A stretch of 64,000 nucleotides of DNA from Pseudomonas tumuqii (GCF_013184545.1 NZ_JAAOJA010000002.1:124001-188000), one strand, 5' to 3'; positions 10,630 through 19,603 are shown, numbered from the stretch's first letter. Notes: generated by a model not told the origin, from the sequence alone. Program-made: numbers and translations.

Positions 10630-11301
10630 TCAATCGTCGCGCGCGCCGCCGAAGTAGGCGCAGCCGCGCATCACTTCACCATTCAGGCGCAGTTCGGCAG
10701 ACATGTGCTGTACTGCGCCGCTCATGCTGTCGACGCAGCGTTGCGGTGCGGCCCACAACTCCAGGTGCTGGCCGTTGGCTTCACTGGTCAGGTTGAGGCG
10801 GCCTTCCGGCAGCTGTTCTTCCAGATAGGGCAAGGCCAGCGGTTGCTGGCCCGCGCGGTTGAGAACCAACCCCTGGCTGCCGACCACCACGCTCCAGCCT
10901 GGCTCCTGGCCGCTGGCACGGAGGATGGTGCGCTTGAAGTTGGCGTCATCGCAGCCCTGGCCTTCGCGTTGCAGGCGGTACACCCGGCTGAGCGTCAGTT
11001 GGCCATCGATGCCGGCGCGCTGGCTGGCCGCCAACTGGCCGCGCAGATCGGCAAACAGGGGGCCGGGGCCGTCGGCCAGTAGTTCGGCCGCGTCGCGCAT
11101 GATGCCGGTCGCACCGTCATTGGCGATGACAAAACGCCGCTGCTCCTGGCAGGGGCGAAACAGCAGTTGGCCTGCGTCCAGGCTCAGCTCGCCTTGCAGA
11201 CGGCTATGCTTCACCGAGTCGACCTTGGGTTTTTCGCTGAACACCTGGCAGCTGGCAAATAGCGGCAACAGGGCAAACAATAAAATACGGCTGGCGTGCA
11301 T
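10630..11301 (-). CDS. Putative lipoprotein (COG3650-like)
   Basis: The 223-residue protein begins with a lipoprotein signal peptide, MHASRILLFALLPLFASC, with the lipobox cysteine at residue 18. The mature part has pairs of beta-rich segments with conserved FRPC and GCAYFG motifs, as in uncharacterised Pseudomonas lipoproteins of the COG3650 type. An AGGAG site lies seven bases before ATG 11301; an upstream in-frame start at 11328 would spoil the signal peptide. Function is unknown; location is the periplasmic face of a membrane. Confidence 0.7.
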   Translation of the reverse strand: MHASRILLFALLPLFASCQVFSEKPKVDSVKHSRLQGELSLDAGQLLFRPCQEQRRFVIANDGATGIMRDAAELLADGPGPLFADLRGQLAASQRAGIDGQLTLSRVYRLQREGQGCDDANFKRTILRASGQEPGWSVVVGSQGLVLNRAGQQPLALPYLEEQLPEGRLNLTSEANGQHLELWAAPQRCVDSMSGAVQHMSAELRLNGEVMRGCAYFGGARDD

Positions 11302-11367
11302 CGAAACTCTCCTGGCAAGAGCGGCCACGGTACTCAGGCATATGGGCGATCACAAGGGCAGAGGCCG

Positions 11368-11763
11368 ATGATTCAGTGCAAACGGGTATACGAAGAGGTG
11401 GCTGCAACCGATGGTCGGCGGGTATTGGTCGACCGCCTATGGCCGCGCGGGTGCAGCAAGGCAACCTTGCAACTGGACGCCTGGCTGCGCGAGGTGGCGC
11501 CCTCCGCTGAGCTGCGCCGCCAGTTTGGCCACGCGCCCGAGCGGTTCGCCGAGTTTCGCCAACTCTACCGGCGTGAACTGGCCGGTCATCCGGAATATTG
11601 GCAAGGGCTGCTGGAGAGTGCCGAGAAGGGCACCCTGACCCTGTTGTTCGCCGCGCGCGAGCAGCAGTTGAACAATGCCCAGGTGCTGGCCGAGTTTCTC
11701 GAAGAGGAGCTGGACCGCCGGGCCGAACCCAGCTCGGCAGTGTGTTACATGGGCAAACTCTAA
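11368..11763 (+). CDS. DUF488 family protein
   Basis: The 131-residue protein shows the DUF488 hallmarks RVLVDRLWPRGCSK near the N-terminus, a FGHAPERFAEFRQLYRREL segment, and TLTLLFAAREQQLNNAQVL toward the end. The family is widespread in bacteria and has no established activity, although heme or nucleic-acid roles have been proposed for relatives. The chosen ATG follows GAGG by three bases. It diverges from the lipoprotein gene and converges on the YebC gene, with nine bases between stops. Confidence 0.8.
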   Translation: MIQCKRVYEEVAATDGRRVLVDRLWPRGCSKATLQLDAWLREVAPSAELRRQFGHAPERFAEFRQLYRRELAGHPEYWQGLLESAEKGTLTLLFAAREQQLNNAQVLAEFLEEELDRRAEPSSAVCYMGKL

Positions 11764-11772
11764 GCTCTGCGA

Positions 11773-12474
11773 CTAGCCGGCCAGGCCGACATAGACGTTC
11801 TGCACATCGTCGTGGCCGTCGATGGCCTCGAGGAAGGCTTCGACTTCTTCCATTTCGGCGTCCGTCAGGCCGCTGACCGGGTTCTTCGGCCGATAGCCCA
11901 GGTTGGCCGAGTTGACCGTGAAACCCTGGTCGGGCAGGGCGCGGCACACCGCGTCGAGATCGGTCAGTTCGGTGATGAACAGGGTGTTGCCCTCATCGGA
12001 CGGCTCGAAATCCTGGGCGCCGGCTTCGATGGCGGCCAGCTCCGGGTCGGCGCCGCTGTCGCTGGAGGCTTCGATCAGGCCAACATGGTCGAAGTCCCAG
12101 GTGACCGAGCCGGAAGCACCCATCTGGCCCTTGCGGAACAGCACGCGAATCTCGGCCACGGTGCGGTTGATGTTGTCGGTCAGGCATTCGACGATCACCG
12201 GCACCTGATGCGGCGCGAAGCCTTCATAGGTGGTGCGTTCGAAGTTGACGGTTTCCCCGGTCAGACCCGCGCCTTTCTTGATCGCCCGCTCCAGGGTGTC
12301 CTTGGGCATCGAGGCTTTTTTCGCCTGATGCACGGCCAGGCGCAGCTTGGGGTTCATGTCCGGGTCGGCGCCGTTACGTGCGGCGATCATGATTTCTTTC
12401 ACCAGCCGGCCGAAAATCTTGCCTCTGGCGTTGGCGGCGGCTTCTTTAGGTTTGGCTTTCCATTGTGCGCCCAT
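11773..12474 (-). CDS. YebC/PmpR-family regulator
   Basis: The 233-residue protein starts [24 protein letters not shown] and continues with the three-domain YebC/TACO1 pattern ([44 protein letters not shown]). Members act as DNA-binding regulators or as translation factors that relieve ribosome stalling at proline runs. The N-terminus resembles the YeeN-like subgroup (GAQWK rather than GHSKW), so this is probably the second YebC paralogue of the genome rather than the ruvC-linked copy. Confidence 0.88.
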   Translation of the reverse strand: MGAQWKAKPKEAAANARGKIFGRLVKEIMIAARNGADPDMNPKLRLAVHQAKKASMPKDTLERAIKKGAGLTGETVNFERTTYEGFAPHQVPVIVECLTDNINRTVAEIRVLFRKGQMGASGSVTWDFDHVGLIEASSDSGADPELAAIEAGAQDFEPSDEGNTLFITELTDLDAVCRALPDQGFTVNSANLGYRPKNPVSGLTDAEMEEVEAFLEAIDGHDDVQNVYVGLAG

Positions 12475-12805
12475 GCGGATTCTCTTGGTCTGTGCGGGTG
12501 GATAAGTAGCCGGCCGTGAGGTTTTAGCGGTGATGCCCCGCCCAGGTGAGCGGCGGCCAGCAGAAAACCAGGCTACGGAGTTAGACGACCGATTTTAATC
12601 GCTCCGCCGGCGCCTGGCATCCTTTGATTGGCCATGGCGTCGTCGCCAGCGCTAGCGGGTATCTGCTGGCAGCCGCTTGATCCGTGAAAATCGTCCAGGC
12701 GTTGGCGGCTTGAGTCGAATGCGTGCCGCGGCCAACTTGTCCTGGCGCAACTGACGGCTCGATGCGCTGGTCTATGCTTGTCGTGAATCTTAGAGGAGAC
12801 AGGTT
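12475..12805. other. Intergenic region before the first universal stress gene
   Basis: These 331 bases separate divergent genes. I see no open frame with a ribosome site and no strong inverted repeat. The only clear element is the GAGGAGA ribosome site just before the ATG at 12806. Promoters for yebC and the stress gene should lie here, but I cannot place them with confidence. Confidence 0.4.
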
Positions 12806-13237
12806 ATGCGCAAGGTATTGGTTGCATTCGATGGCTCGGACAGTTCAAAGCGTGCGCTGCAGTACGTCATCGACTTCGCCCGTGATCATGCGGCGACGCT
12901 GGAGGTGCATCTGCTCAATGTGCAGCAAGAGCCGGTGTTGTATGGCGAGTACGTGACCAGCACGATTATCGATCAATTGCAGCAGTCACTGATTGCCAGT
13001 GCAGACCAGGCTCTCGAGTGGCCAATCGACCAGTTGAAGGCCGCCGGTATCAGCTACAAGGCGCACACCGCGCTCGGCAATGTGGCGGCCAAGGTGAGCG
13101 AGTTCGCCGATCAACAGGGCTGTGACACCGTGGTGATGGGCACGCGCGGCCTGGGCAGTTTCACCGGCATGCTGCTGGGCTCGGTGGCCACGCGAGTGAT
13201 TCATGAGGTGTCGGTGCCGGTGCTGTTGGTGAAATAA
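12806..13237 (+). CDS. Universal stress protein (UspA family)
   Basis: The 143-residue protein has a single Usp domain. MRKVLVAFDGSDSSKRALQ forms the first strand and nucleotide-binding Asp. The C-terminal MGTRGLGSFTGMLLGSVATRVIHEV contains the G-x2-G-x9-G(S/T) ATP-binding motif. Such proteins support survival under anaerobic, energy or membrane stress. It is followed 93 bases later by a close paralogue in the same orientation, and a third copy lies at 19 kb. Confidence 0.93.
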   Translation: MRKVLVAFDGSDSSKRALQYVIDFARDHAATLEVHLLNVQQEPVLYGEYVTSTIIDQLQQSLIASADQALEWPIDQLKAAGISYKAHTALGNVAAKVSEFADQQGCDTVVMGTRGLGSFTGMLLGSVATRVIHEVSVPVLLVK

Positions 13238-13330
13238 ACACTTGAGTGGCTCCGCGCCGACCATGCTCTGAACCCGGGTCAGGCCGCACCGGTCTATGCT
13301 GGTAAATGAAGCGGAAAAAGGAGACGTGTG

Positions 13331-13762
13331 ATGCGCAAGATACTGCTTGCATTCGATGGTTCGGACAGCTCGAAACGTGCGCTGCAGTACGTGCTTGATT
13401 TCGTCCGCATGCATGCTGCAACGCTGGAGGTGCATCTGCTCAACGTGCAGCATGAACCCACGTTGTATGGCGAATATGTAAGTGATGAAATGATCAGCAA
13501 TATGCGCCAGTCCTTGAAGACGGCGGCCGATGAGACGCTCGAATGGCCGGCCGATCAACTGCGGGCGGCGGGAATTGGCCATGAAAAACACACCACATTC
13601 GGCAACGTGGCAGAGCAAATAGGCCTCGCCGCCAAGGATCTGCAGTGCGATACGGTGGTAATGGGCACGCGCGGTCTGGGCAGCTTCACCGGCATGCTGC
13701 TGGGCTCGGTGGCCACGCGGGTGATTCATGAGGTGTCGGTGCCGGTACTGCTGGTGAAATAG
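13331..13762 (+). CDS. Universal stress protein (UspA family), tandem paralogue
   Basis: The protein has 143 residues, exactly the length of its upstream neighbour, and is very similar to it. The last 30 or so residues are identical (GTRGLGSFTGMLLGSVATR onward), pointing to a local duplication. The ATP-binding glycine motif is intact. ATG 13331 is preferred over the GTG one codon upstream, because GGAGA at 13320-13324 is spaced correctly for it and the length then equals that of the sister gene. Confidence 0.92.
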   Translation: MRKILLAFDGSDSSKRALQYVLDFVRMHAATLEVHLLNVQHEPTLYGEYVSDEMISNMRQSLKTAADETLEWPADQLRAAGIGHEKHTTFGNVAEQIGLAAKDLQCDTVVMGTRGLGSFTGMLLGSVATRVIHEVSVPVLLVK

Positions 13763-13900
13763 CCGGTCAGCCTCACGGGTGTGATCGTCGGCCCGCTGAG
13801 CAGTGCCAAACCGTTCGACTAGGGCCGCGCCCTCTCGGCCAAAATGCTCACCGCCCGCCAATTGCGCCAGAAGCGGGGGCTGCACAAACCTTGAAGGCAG

Positions 13901-14089
13901 CTACTGCTGCGCGAGGCGCTCCAGCTCGCGGCGCACCATGGCAGCGTATTCGGCTGGGCTCAGGCGGTAAAGTTCGCTCGCCACCCAGGGCAGCCAGCGT
14001 GTGCCCAGGGTTTCCCGCTCGGCCAGCAGGCGCCTGGCCTCGGCGGTCGCTTGCTCGGCGCGTTGCTGGTGAAACTCCGCTCGGCTCAT
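13901..14089 (-). CDS. Small conserved-type hypothetical protein
   Basis: The 62-residue, highly charged and probably helical protein (MSRAEFHQQRAEQATAEARRLLAERE at the start) has no signal peptide or membrane segment. A GGAG-type site (AGGAGAC) lies before the ATG. It reads on the minus strand just downstream of the TauE/SafE exporter gene and may be co-transcribed with it. The function is unknown; it resembles small cytosolic proteins often annotated as hypothetical in Pseudomonas. Confidence 0.55.
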   Translation of the reverse strand: MSRAEFHQQRAEQATAEARRLLAERETLGTRWLPWVASELYRLSPAEYAAMVRRELERLAQQ

Positions 14090-14176
14090 GGCTAGTCTCC
14101 TATTGGGTTTGCTGCCTGAATAACTGAGTCGTCAAACATCCGCCAGCCTCGCTGCCATCGCCCGATGCACGGGCTC

Positions 14177-14911
14177 CTACAGGTTCTGCCAGATCAGCTG
14201 GATGCCTGCCAGCAACATGCCCAGGCGGGCGATACGGTAGAACCAGTCGTGGTTGACCCGCGATTGCAGCCACAGGCCGCTCCACACGCCAAGCGGCACG
14301 ATAGGCGCAAGCATCAGGCTGAGCAGCAGATTCTCCTCGCTGAACTGGCCCAGGGCCGTGTAGGGGATCAGTTTCAGGGCATTGGTGAGCAGGAAGAACA
14401 GGTTGATGGTGGCGACGTAGCGCACCTTGTCGAGCCGCTGCGGCAGCAGGTGCATCATCACCGGCGGGCCGCCGGCGTGGGCGACAAAACTGGTGAAGCC
14501 GGCCAGGGCCGAGAGCAGGGTGCCGCGGCCCTTGTGCAGCGGCCGCGGCGTCTGGCTGCTGTTGATCAGGCCCAACAGTACGAAGGACACGGCGATGACC
14601 CCGATCAGCAAGCCGATCAGGTTTTCATTGAGCAGCTCGAAGGTCAGCGAGCCGATGCCGATGCCGATCAGCGCGCCGGGCATCATCACTTTCAGGTTGG
14701 CCACATCCCACTTGCCGAAATAGGCCTTGAGTCCCACCACGTCGGCCAGGCAGAGGATCGGCAACATCACGGCCGCTGCCTGCTTCGGCGTGCAGGCCAA
14801 CGCCAACAAGGGCACCGCAATACCGCCCAGCGCGCCGCCGAAGCCGCCTTTGGAGAGCCCGGTGAGGAACACCGCCGGGAGAGCAAACAGGAGGAGATCA
14901 GACAGGCTCAT
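14177..14911 (-). CDS. TauE/SafE-family exporter
   Basis: The 244-residue membrane protein has about eight helices. It has the two family repeats, GLSKGGFGGALGGIAVPLLAL near the N-terminus and GFTSFVAHAGGPPVMMHLLPQ in the middle. Members export sulfite, sulfoacetate and related organosulfonates, and the substrate here is not evident. No sulfur-metabolism genes are adjacent. Confidence 0.88.
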   Translation of the reverse strand: MSLSDLLLFALPAVFLTGLSKGGFGGALGGIAVPLLALACTPKQAAAVMLPILCLADVVGLKAYFGKWDVANLKVMMPGALIGIGIGSLTFELLNENLIGLLIGVIAVSFVLLGLINSSQTPRPLHKGRGTLLSALAGFTSFVAHAGGPPVMMHLLPQRLDKVRYVATINLFFLLTNALKLIPYTALGQFSEENLLLSLMLAPIVPLGVWSGLWLQSRVNHDWFYRIARLGMLLAGIQLIWQNL

Positions 14912-15112
14912 AAATCCAGGCCACAGCGCAAAAGCGCGCAGGGTAGCAGAGGGCGGGCCGTTGCTGAATGGCGTGTGCCGGGTTTGCCGCCGATCGTCCC
15001 GCGCTGGATGCGTGCAGCGGACTGTGTGGCTGTTTTGTCGAGCGACTGTATATAGGGACGATCTGCCGTCGCTGCTCTAATGGCCGTTCACCGGTAATGA
15101 TGAGGAAGCGCC

Positions 15113-15991
15113 ATGTCGCCCAAGGATCTGCTGTTGGCGCTGGTCGTGATCATCGTCTGGGGGCTGAACTTCGTGGTGATCAAGGTCGGCCTGCACGACA
15201 TGCCGCCGATGCTGCTGGGGGCGTTGCGTTTCATGCTCGCGGCCTTTCCGGCGATTCTGTTCGTCAAGCGCCCGCAGATCCCGCTGCGCTGGCTGCTGCT
15301 CTACGGCCTGACCATCTCGCTGGGCCAGTTCGCCTTCCTCTTCTATGCCATGTCGGTGGGCATGCCGGCAGGCCTGGCTTCACTGGTGCTGCAATCCCAG
15401 GCGTTCTTCACCCTGTTGTTCGCCGCGCTGTTTCTCGGCGAGCGCCTGCGCATGACCAACCTGTTCGGCTTGTTGGTGGCGGCGGCTGGCTTGCTGCTGA
15501 TCGGCCTGCAGGGCGACCGGCTGATGACCATGGCCGGGTTTGCCCTGACCATTGGCGCGGCCTCGATGTGGGCGCTGGGCAATATCGTCACGCGCAAGCT
15601 GGGCAAGGTGAACCTGGTCGGCCTGGTGGTGTGGGGCAGCCTGGTACCGCCGTTGCCATTCCTGGCGCTTTCCTGGTTGCTTGAAGGGCCCGAGGTGATT
15701 GAGACCGCGCTACGCGGCATCAGCCTGGATTCGATCCTGGTGCTGATCTACCTGGCCTTCGGCGCGACCATTCTCGGCTATGGCCTGTGGAGCCGCCTGC
15801 TCTCGCGCTATCCGGCCAGCCAGGTGGCGCCGTTCTCGCTGCTGGTGCCGGTGGTGGGGCTGACGTCTTCGGCACTGCTGCTCGACGAACGCCTCGGCCC
15901 GCTGCAAGTGCTCGGCGCGCTCCTGGTCATGTTCGGGTTGTTGATCAACGTCTGCGGCGGCTGGCTGTACGGGCGCCTGCGTCTGGCTTGA
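15113..15991 (+). CDS. EamA/DMT-family transporter
   Basis: The 292-residue protein has ten predicted helices in two EamA repeats. It starts MSPKDLLLALVVIIVWGLNFVVIK and has the FLGERLRMTNLFGLLVAAAGL turn at the end of repeat one. It resembles the YdeD/EamA branch that exports cysteine-pathway metabolites, but this is only a family-level statement. It stands alone, divergent from the TauE/SafE gene, with a GAGGAAG ribosome site. Confidence 0.87.
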   Translation: MSPKDLLLALVVIIVWGLNFVVIKVGLHDMPPMLLGALRFMLAAFPAILFVKRPQIPLRWLLLYGLTISLGQFAFLFYAMSVGMPAGLASLVLQSQAFFTLLFAALFLGERLRMTNLFGLLVAAAGLLLIGLQGDRLMTMAGFALTIGAASMWALGNIVTRKLGKVNLVGLVVWGSLVPPLPFLALSWLLEGPEVIETALRGISLDSILVLIYLAFGATILGYGLWSRLLSRYPASQVAPFSLLVPVVGLTSSALLLDERLGPLQVLGALLVMFGLLINVCGGWLYGRLRLA

Positions 15992-16014
15992 GGACGCCTG
16001 CTGCGTCAGCGCTG

Positions 16015-16272
16015 CTAGCGCTTGCCCATGGAACGGCGGGTGCCATTCGGTGCCGGGCCGATCTTCTTTTCGTGAGCGGACTTGTTGCCCTTCAGGTGCC
16101 AGGCCTGGCCGTCGTTCTTGGCCGAGGCGACCGCAGCAGCGGAAAACAGCGAGGCAAAGCCTGGCAGAGCGGCTTTTTTAGCCGGGGCCGGTTCGCTGGT
16201 GGCGGCTAGGCCGGGTGCAACGTCGGTAGCCTGAGCAGCGAGCGTTGGGTCAGGCGAGTGGGTGCTGGTCAT
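16015..16272 (-). CDS. Small basic hypothetical protein
   Basis: The 85-residue protein has an Ala/Pro-rich N-terminal half and a basic C-terminal tail (KGNKSAHEKKIGPAPNGTRRSMGKR). It has no signal peptide, membrane helix or recognised domain. The tail suggests nucleic-acid or ribosome contact, but this is a guess. Its stop lies 23 bases from the stop of the convergent EamA gene. It may be a real conserved gene; support is coding position and composition only. Confidence 0.5.
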   Translation of the reverse strand: MTSTHSPDPTLAAQATDVAPGLAATSEPAPAKKAALPGFASLFSAAAVASAKNDGQAWHLKGNKSAHEKKIGPAPNGTRRSMGKR

Positions 16273-16385
16273 GAAAGGTCCGCGGCTGCCGAGGGAAAAG
16301 TGGGGCGCGAGTATACCTGTCTATCTAGCGCCGCCCTATTCCGTTGATCGAGGGGCGCGATCAGTTTGCTTCGACAGGCCCCCGA

Positions 16386-16411
16386 TGGCGCCTACGCTCC
16401 AGCGTGGGCGC
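16386..16411. repeat. Palindromic intergenic element
   Basis: GGCGCC..ACGCT and AGCGT..GGCGCC form an imperfect hairpin around the core ACGCTCCAGCGT. A related core (CTCACGCTCCAGCGTGGGAG) occurs at about 16992-17011. Both lie between genes and look like members of one small palindromic repeat family. Confidence 0.5.
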
Positions 16412-16560
16412 CCAGCCCATGACGCTCCGCGTCGCGCAGGGGTATTGCCGCCATCAAGCAATCTTTACCAGCGGCTTACTCACGGCTGACCTCCGCTGAC
16501 GAGTACCTGTTGTTTGATGGACGTAGGGGAATACGTCCCCTTGGATACCCGGAGGTACTT

Positions 16561-16920
16561 ATGCTCAGTCGAATTTCCAAGGTTGTACTGTTGGCCGGAT
16601 GCCTGGTGGCGGCCGGCGGTGCTTCCGCTTTCGAGCGAAGCGCAGTCGTCCCGGTGATCGCCGGCGTTGCCGTCGGCGCGCTGCTGGTCTCTACGTTGAA
16701 TAACTCGCATGACGACCGCCATCGCCATGATTACCGCCAGCCGCAACGGTTGGTGCATTACGCCCCACGCCCCAATCCGTATCAGCGTTATCGTCACGGG
16801 CCACGACAGGTGCGCTACGTGGCCGTGCCGGTCCGCGAGGTTCGCGGGCATTACCGCAATGACCGCGACTACCGCGACTACCGCGACCAGCGTAACCACC
16901 GCGATTATCGCCGCAATTGA
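16561..16920 (+). CDS. Secreted Arg/Tyr/His-rich protein
   Basis: The 119-residue protein starts with a signal peptide (MLSRISKVVLLAGCLVAAGGASAF). A short glycine/valine-rich hydrophobic segment follows (VIAGVAVGALLVSTL). The tail from about residue 55 is dominated by Arg, Tyr, His and Asp, with repeats of the type RDYRDYRDQRNHRDYRR. GGAGGT is spaced six bases before the ATG. No domain is recognised. The composition suggests a cell-envelope or RNA/metal-binding role, but this cannot be decided. Confidence 0.65.
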   Translation: MLSRISKVVLLAGCLVAAGGASAFERSAVVPVIAGVAVGALLVSTLNNSHDDRHRHDYRQPQRLVHYAPRPNPYQRYRHGPRQVRYVAVPVREVRGHYRNDRDYRDYRDQRNHRDYRRN

Positions 16921-17211
16921 GGGCAGGCCTGGCAATGCTGTTCTGGCATTACTGAAGAAGTGCTGAGAGTTTTTTCACAACCGCTGATGGCTCTCACGCT
17001 CCAGCGTGGGAGCTCGCCGGTGACATTACGCGTCACGCTGTGGCGCTGATGACCCGCTTTGGCAGGGTCCCGCCTACGCCAGAGTCTTTGCCGGACCGGC
17101 CGTCTGGCCGTAACCCGCCATCTTTCGCCCCAGGCGACTACCCTGAATGAAACCGCCCTGGCCTGAGCCGAAGGGCAAACACCAGCGCACGTCCAGCATG
17201 AGGAGACTCGC

Positions 17212-17544
17212 ATGGAAAGGTTAAGAGAACTCGAGACCTATCAACGCCTGAGGAAACAGCACCCGGATTACTTCGACGCCGTGGAGGCGTTGGGCAAGGC
17301 CGTGCGGCATGCCGGCCCGCTGGAGCAGCAGGTCATTCAACTGGTGCAACTGGGCGCCGCGGCAGCCATTCATTCCGAAGGTGCGGTGCACAGCCATGTG
17401 CGGCGGGCGCTGGAAGCCGGCGCCACTGCGGAGCAGATTCATCACGCGCTGCTCTCGCTCACCAGCACCATCGGTTTCCCGACTGTGGTTGCGGCGTTGA
17501 GTTGGGCGGACGATGTGATTGACAAGGCCATGCTCGATGGCTAA
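17212..17544 (+). CDS. Carboxymuconolactone decarboxylase-like (AhpD-fold) protein
   Basis: The 110-residue all-helical protein matches the CMD/AhpD fold (LVQLGAAAAIHSEGAVHSHVRRALEAGATAEQIHHALL). The usual CxxC pair of AhpD peroxidase partners is absent: the place of the cysteines is taken by IHSEGAVHSH. A redox role through disulfide chemistry is therefore unlikely. GAGGAG precedes the ATG. It stands alone. Confidence 0.8.
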   Translation: MERLRELETYQRLRKQHPDYFDAVEALGKAVRHAGPLEQQVIQLVQLGAAAAIHSEGAVHSHVRRALEAGATAEQIHHALLSLTSTIGFPTVVAALSWADDVIDKAMLDG

Positions 17545-17761
17545 CAGCAATCCGCGATCCGTAGATGATCGGTGCGAGCTAATGCTGGCGGGTTGTCGCT
17601 GCGCTCCGAGCAGCTGCGCTGCATGGCGTTGCGTCTGGCGAATACCTGGCGACGGCGCTCGATATTTTCACAGCCTATGAGTTCGGCAAGCCCGACAGGT
17701 TGATGTCGTTGGGCTTCACTCTTCGGCGCCACCCTGCAATCGGGCTCTGCAGCGGAGGGGC

Positions 17762-17790
17762 AGCGTACCTGTGCCTGGCACAGGTACGCT
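17762..17790. terminator. Perfect 14-base-stem hairpin downstream of the parvulin gene
   Basis: AGCGTACCTGTGCC (17762-17775) and its exact complement (17777-17790) flank a single T. The hairpin begins nine bases past the parvulin stop on the minus strand. It lacks a T run. It could be a transcript-stabilising 3' end or a protein-binding palindrome. Confidence 0.5.
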
Positions 17791-17798
17791 CCGGGCAG

Positions 17799-18080
17799 TC
17801 AGTCCTGGCGGCTGGTGACTTCGAGCAGGTGGTAACCGAACTGGGTTTTCACCGGACCTTGCACGACATTGATCGGGGCGCTGAACACCACGGTGTCGAA
17901 TTCCTTGACCATCTGGCCTGGGCCGAACGAGCCGAGGTCGCCGCCGCTGCGGCTGGACGGGCAGGTGGAGTTGTCTTTGGCAACCTGGGCGAAGTCGGCA
18001 CCGCCTTCGATAGCGGCTTTCAGTTCGAGGCACTTGGCTTCGGATGCAACCAGGATGTGACGGGCAGTGGCTTTGGCCAT
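17799..18080 (-). CDS. ppiC: Parvulin-type peptidyl-prolyl cis-trans isomerase
   Basis: The 93-residue protein is a single parvulin domain with no signal peptide. It starts MAKATARHILVASEAKCLELK and contains DNSTCPSSRSGGDLGSFGPGQMVKEFD and the terminal TQFGYHLLEVTSR, which are the family signatures. It matches cytosolic PpiC in length. It catalyses proline isomerisation in folding proteins. It stands alone. Confidence 0.92.
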   Translation of the reverse strand: MAKATARHILVASEAKCLELKAAIEGGADFAQVAKDNSTCPSSRSGGDLGSFGPGQMVKEFDTVVFSAPINVVQGPVKTQFGYHLLEVTSRQD

Positions 18081-18292
18081 GGGGGTGACTCCTTTTCAAA
18101 TAAGCTGCAGAGCCTACCGCAATCGGGCGGCTATTAAAACGCTGGGCCAGGCATGGCCGGCGTCGTTGGCGCAACACCTCGGGCGTACTGCCGCGGGCAT
18201 GCAGGAATTTTCCTGGCCGCAACTGGCGGCAAGTCGTTTTACTCGCACACTGGTTACAGGGATCACTGAAATCTGAGCAAACAGGGGTGGCT

Positions 18293-18973
18293 ATGGCGAG
18301 CAATGATCAGGGCGACAAAAAAACATCGGCAGAGGCAGCACTCGACCCGGTGTCGCGCATGTCGGAAATTCTGTTTGGCCTGCTCATGGTGCTGACCTTC
18401 ACCGGCACCTTCAGCGTGGTCAACGCCGGGGAAAGTTCGGTACGCGAACTCCTGATCGCCAGTCTGGGCTGCAACCTGGCCTGGGGCCTGGTGGACGGTT
18501 GCATGCTGCTGCTCAATCGTCTTGCCGAGCGCGGTCATGCCTGGCGCCTCTGGCTGCACTTGCACAAAGCGCCGCTTGGTTCTGCACAGGCCGCCGAGCT
18601 GCTGGACGAGGCCTTGCCAGGCCCGGTCACCAGGGTGATGCAAGCTGAGGAGGTGCAGACCCTGCACCAGCGTCTGCTGACGCTGCAATTAGCGCAGACA
18701 CGCCTGCTTATAGGCTGGAGTGACCTGCGTGCGGCGCTGGCGGTTTTCTTGCTGGTGTTCCTTTCCACCCTACCGGTGGTGCTGCCGTTCGTACTGCTTG
18801 CTGAGCCCCACCATGCTTTGCGCGCGTCCAATGCGATTGCCCTGAGCATGCTGTTTTTCATCGGTCTGAGCTACGGTCGCTTTGCCGGTGCCCGTCGACC
18901 CTTGATCGCCGCGCTGGTGTTTACCGTGCTGGGGGTTGCCCTGGTCGCCGCGACCATTGCGCTGGGCGGCTGA
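18293..18973 (+). CDS. VIT1/CCC1-like hypothetical membrane protein
   Basis: The 226-residue protein has about five hydrophobic helices. The first segment, SRMSEILFGLLMVLTFTGTFSVVNAG, and the following GCNLAWGLVDGCMLLLN resemble the first helices of VIT/CCC1-type iron/manganese transporters. The cytoplasmic metal-binding glutamates of the true VIT proteins are not obvious, so the role is open. ATG 18293 is chosen over GTG 18287, because AGGGG then has usable spacing. It is divergent from the parvulin gene. Confidence 0.55.
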   Translation: MASNDQGDKKTSAEAALDPVSRMSEILFGLLMVLTFTGTFSVVNAGESSVRELLIASLGCNLAWGLVDGCMLLLNRLAERGHAWRLWLHLHKAPLGSAQAAELLDEALPGPVTRVMQAEEVQTLHQRLLTLQLAQTRLLIGWSDLRAALAVFLLVFLSTLPVVLPFVLLAEPHHALRASNAIALSMLFFIGLSYGRFAGARRPLIAALVFTVLGVALVAATIALGG

Positions 18974-19089
18974 CCGGCGCGGGGTGATTGCTCGCGAGCT
19001 TTGATGCAGGTCAATGGGGGGCGGCGAGTATCTGGAACTATGCTTGTGACGGTCACTACACGGCCATCATCATCGGCAGGAAGAACGCT

Positions 19090-19518
19090 ATGCATAATGT
19101 ACTGGTTCCATTCGACGGCTCGCCCAGCGCCAAGCGGGCAATTCAATACCTGGTGGATTCCGCTCGGAGCAATCCGAACCTTTCGGTGCATGTGATCAAC
19201 GTGCAGACCGAGCCCACCTTCTTTGGCAACTACGGCTCGGCGAGCATGATCGAACAGTTCAATGCCGCGGCCTTGGAGCATGCAGGGGTGATCAATGCCG
19301 AGGCTGTGGCGTTGCTCGGGGCGGCCAAAATCCCCTGCCAGTCCCATGAGGTGCTGGGCGACGTGGTTGCCGAGGTGACCCAGGCTGCCGCGAAATACGG
19401 CTGCGACACCGTGGTAATGGGCACCCGTGGTATGAGCAGCTTGGGCAACCTGGTGATTGGGTCTGTGGCTAGCCAGGTGGTGCACGGGGTGCCGGTGCCG
19501 GTGCTGCTGGTCAAGTAG
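19090..19518 (+). CDS. Universal stress protein (UspA family), third copy
   Basis: The 142-residue Usp domain protein (MHNVLVPFDGSPSAKRAIQ) has the intact ATP-binding motif MGTRGMSSLGNLVIGSVASQVVHG. It is more divergent from the tandem pair at 12.8-13.8 kb than those are from each other, so it is an older paralogue. The start is ATG 19090 with AGGAAG upstream; a longer frame upstream has no family similarity. Confidence 0.92.
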   Translation: MHNVLVPFDGSPSAKRAIQYLVDSARSNPNLSVHVINVQTEPTFFGNYGSASMIEQFNAAALEHAGVINAEAVALLGAAKIPCQSHEVLGDVVAEVTQAAAKYGCDTVVMGTRGMSSLGNLVIGSVASQVVHGVPVPVLLVK

Positions 19519-19603
19519 CGGCTTTGTCGGCTGGATCGGCGCGCAGGTCGGGTCGCGCGGAACCCCTGGTAGATGTTGCCTGCTGTTGGGCCTGCGCTCG
19601 TTG

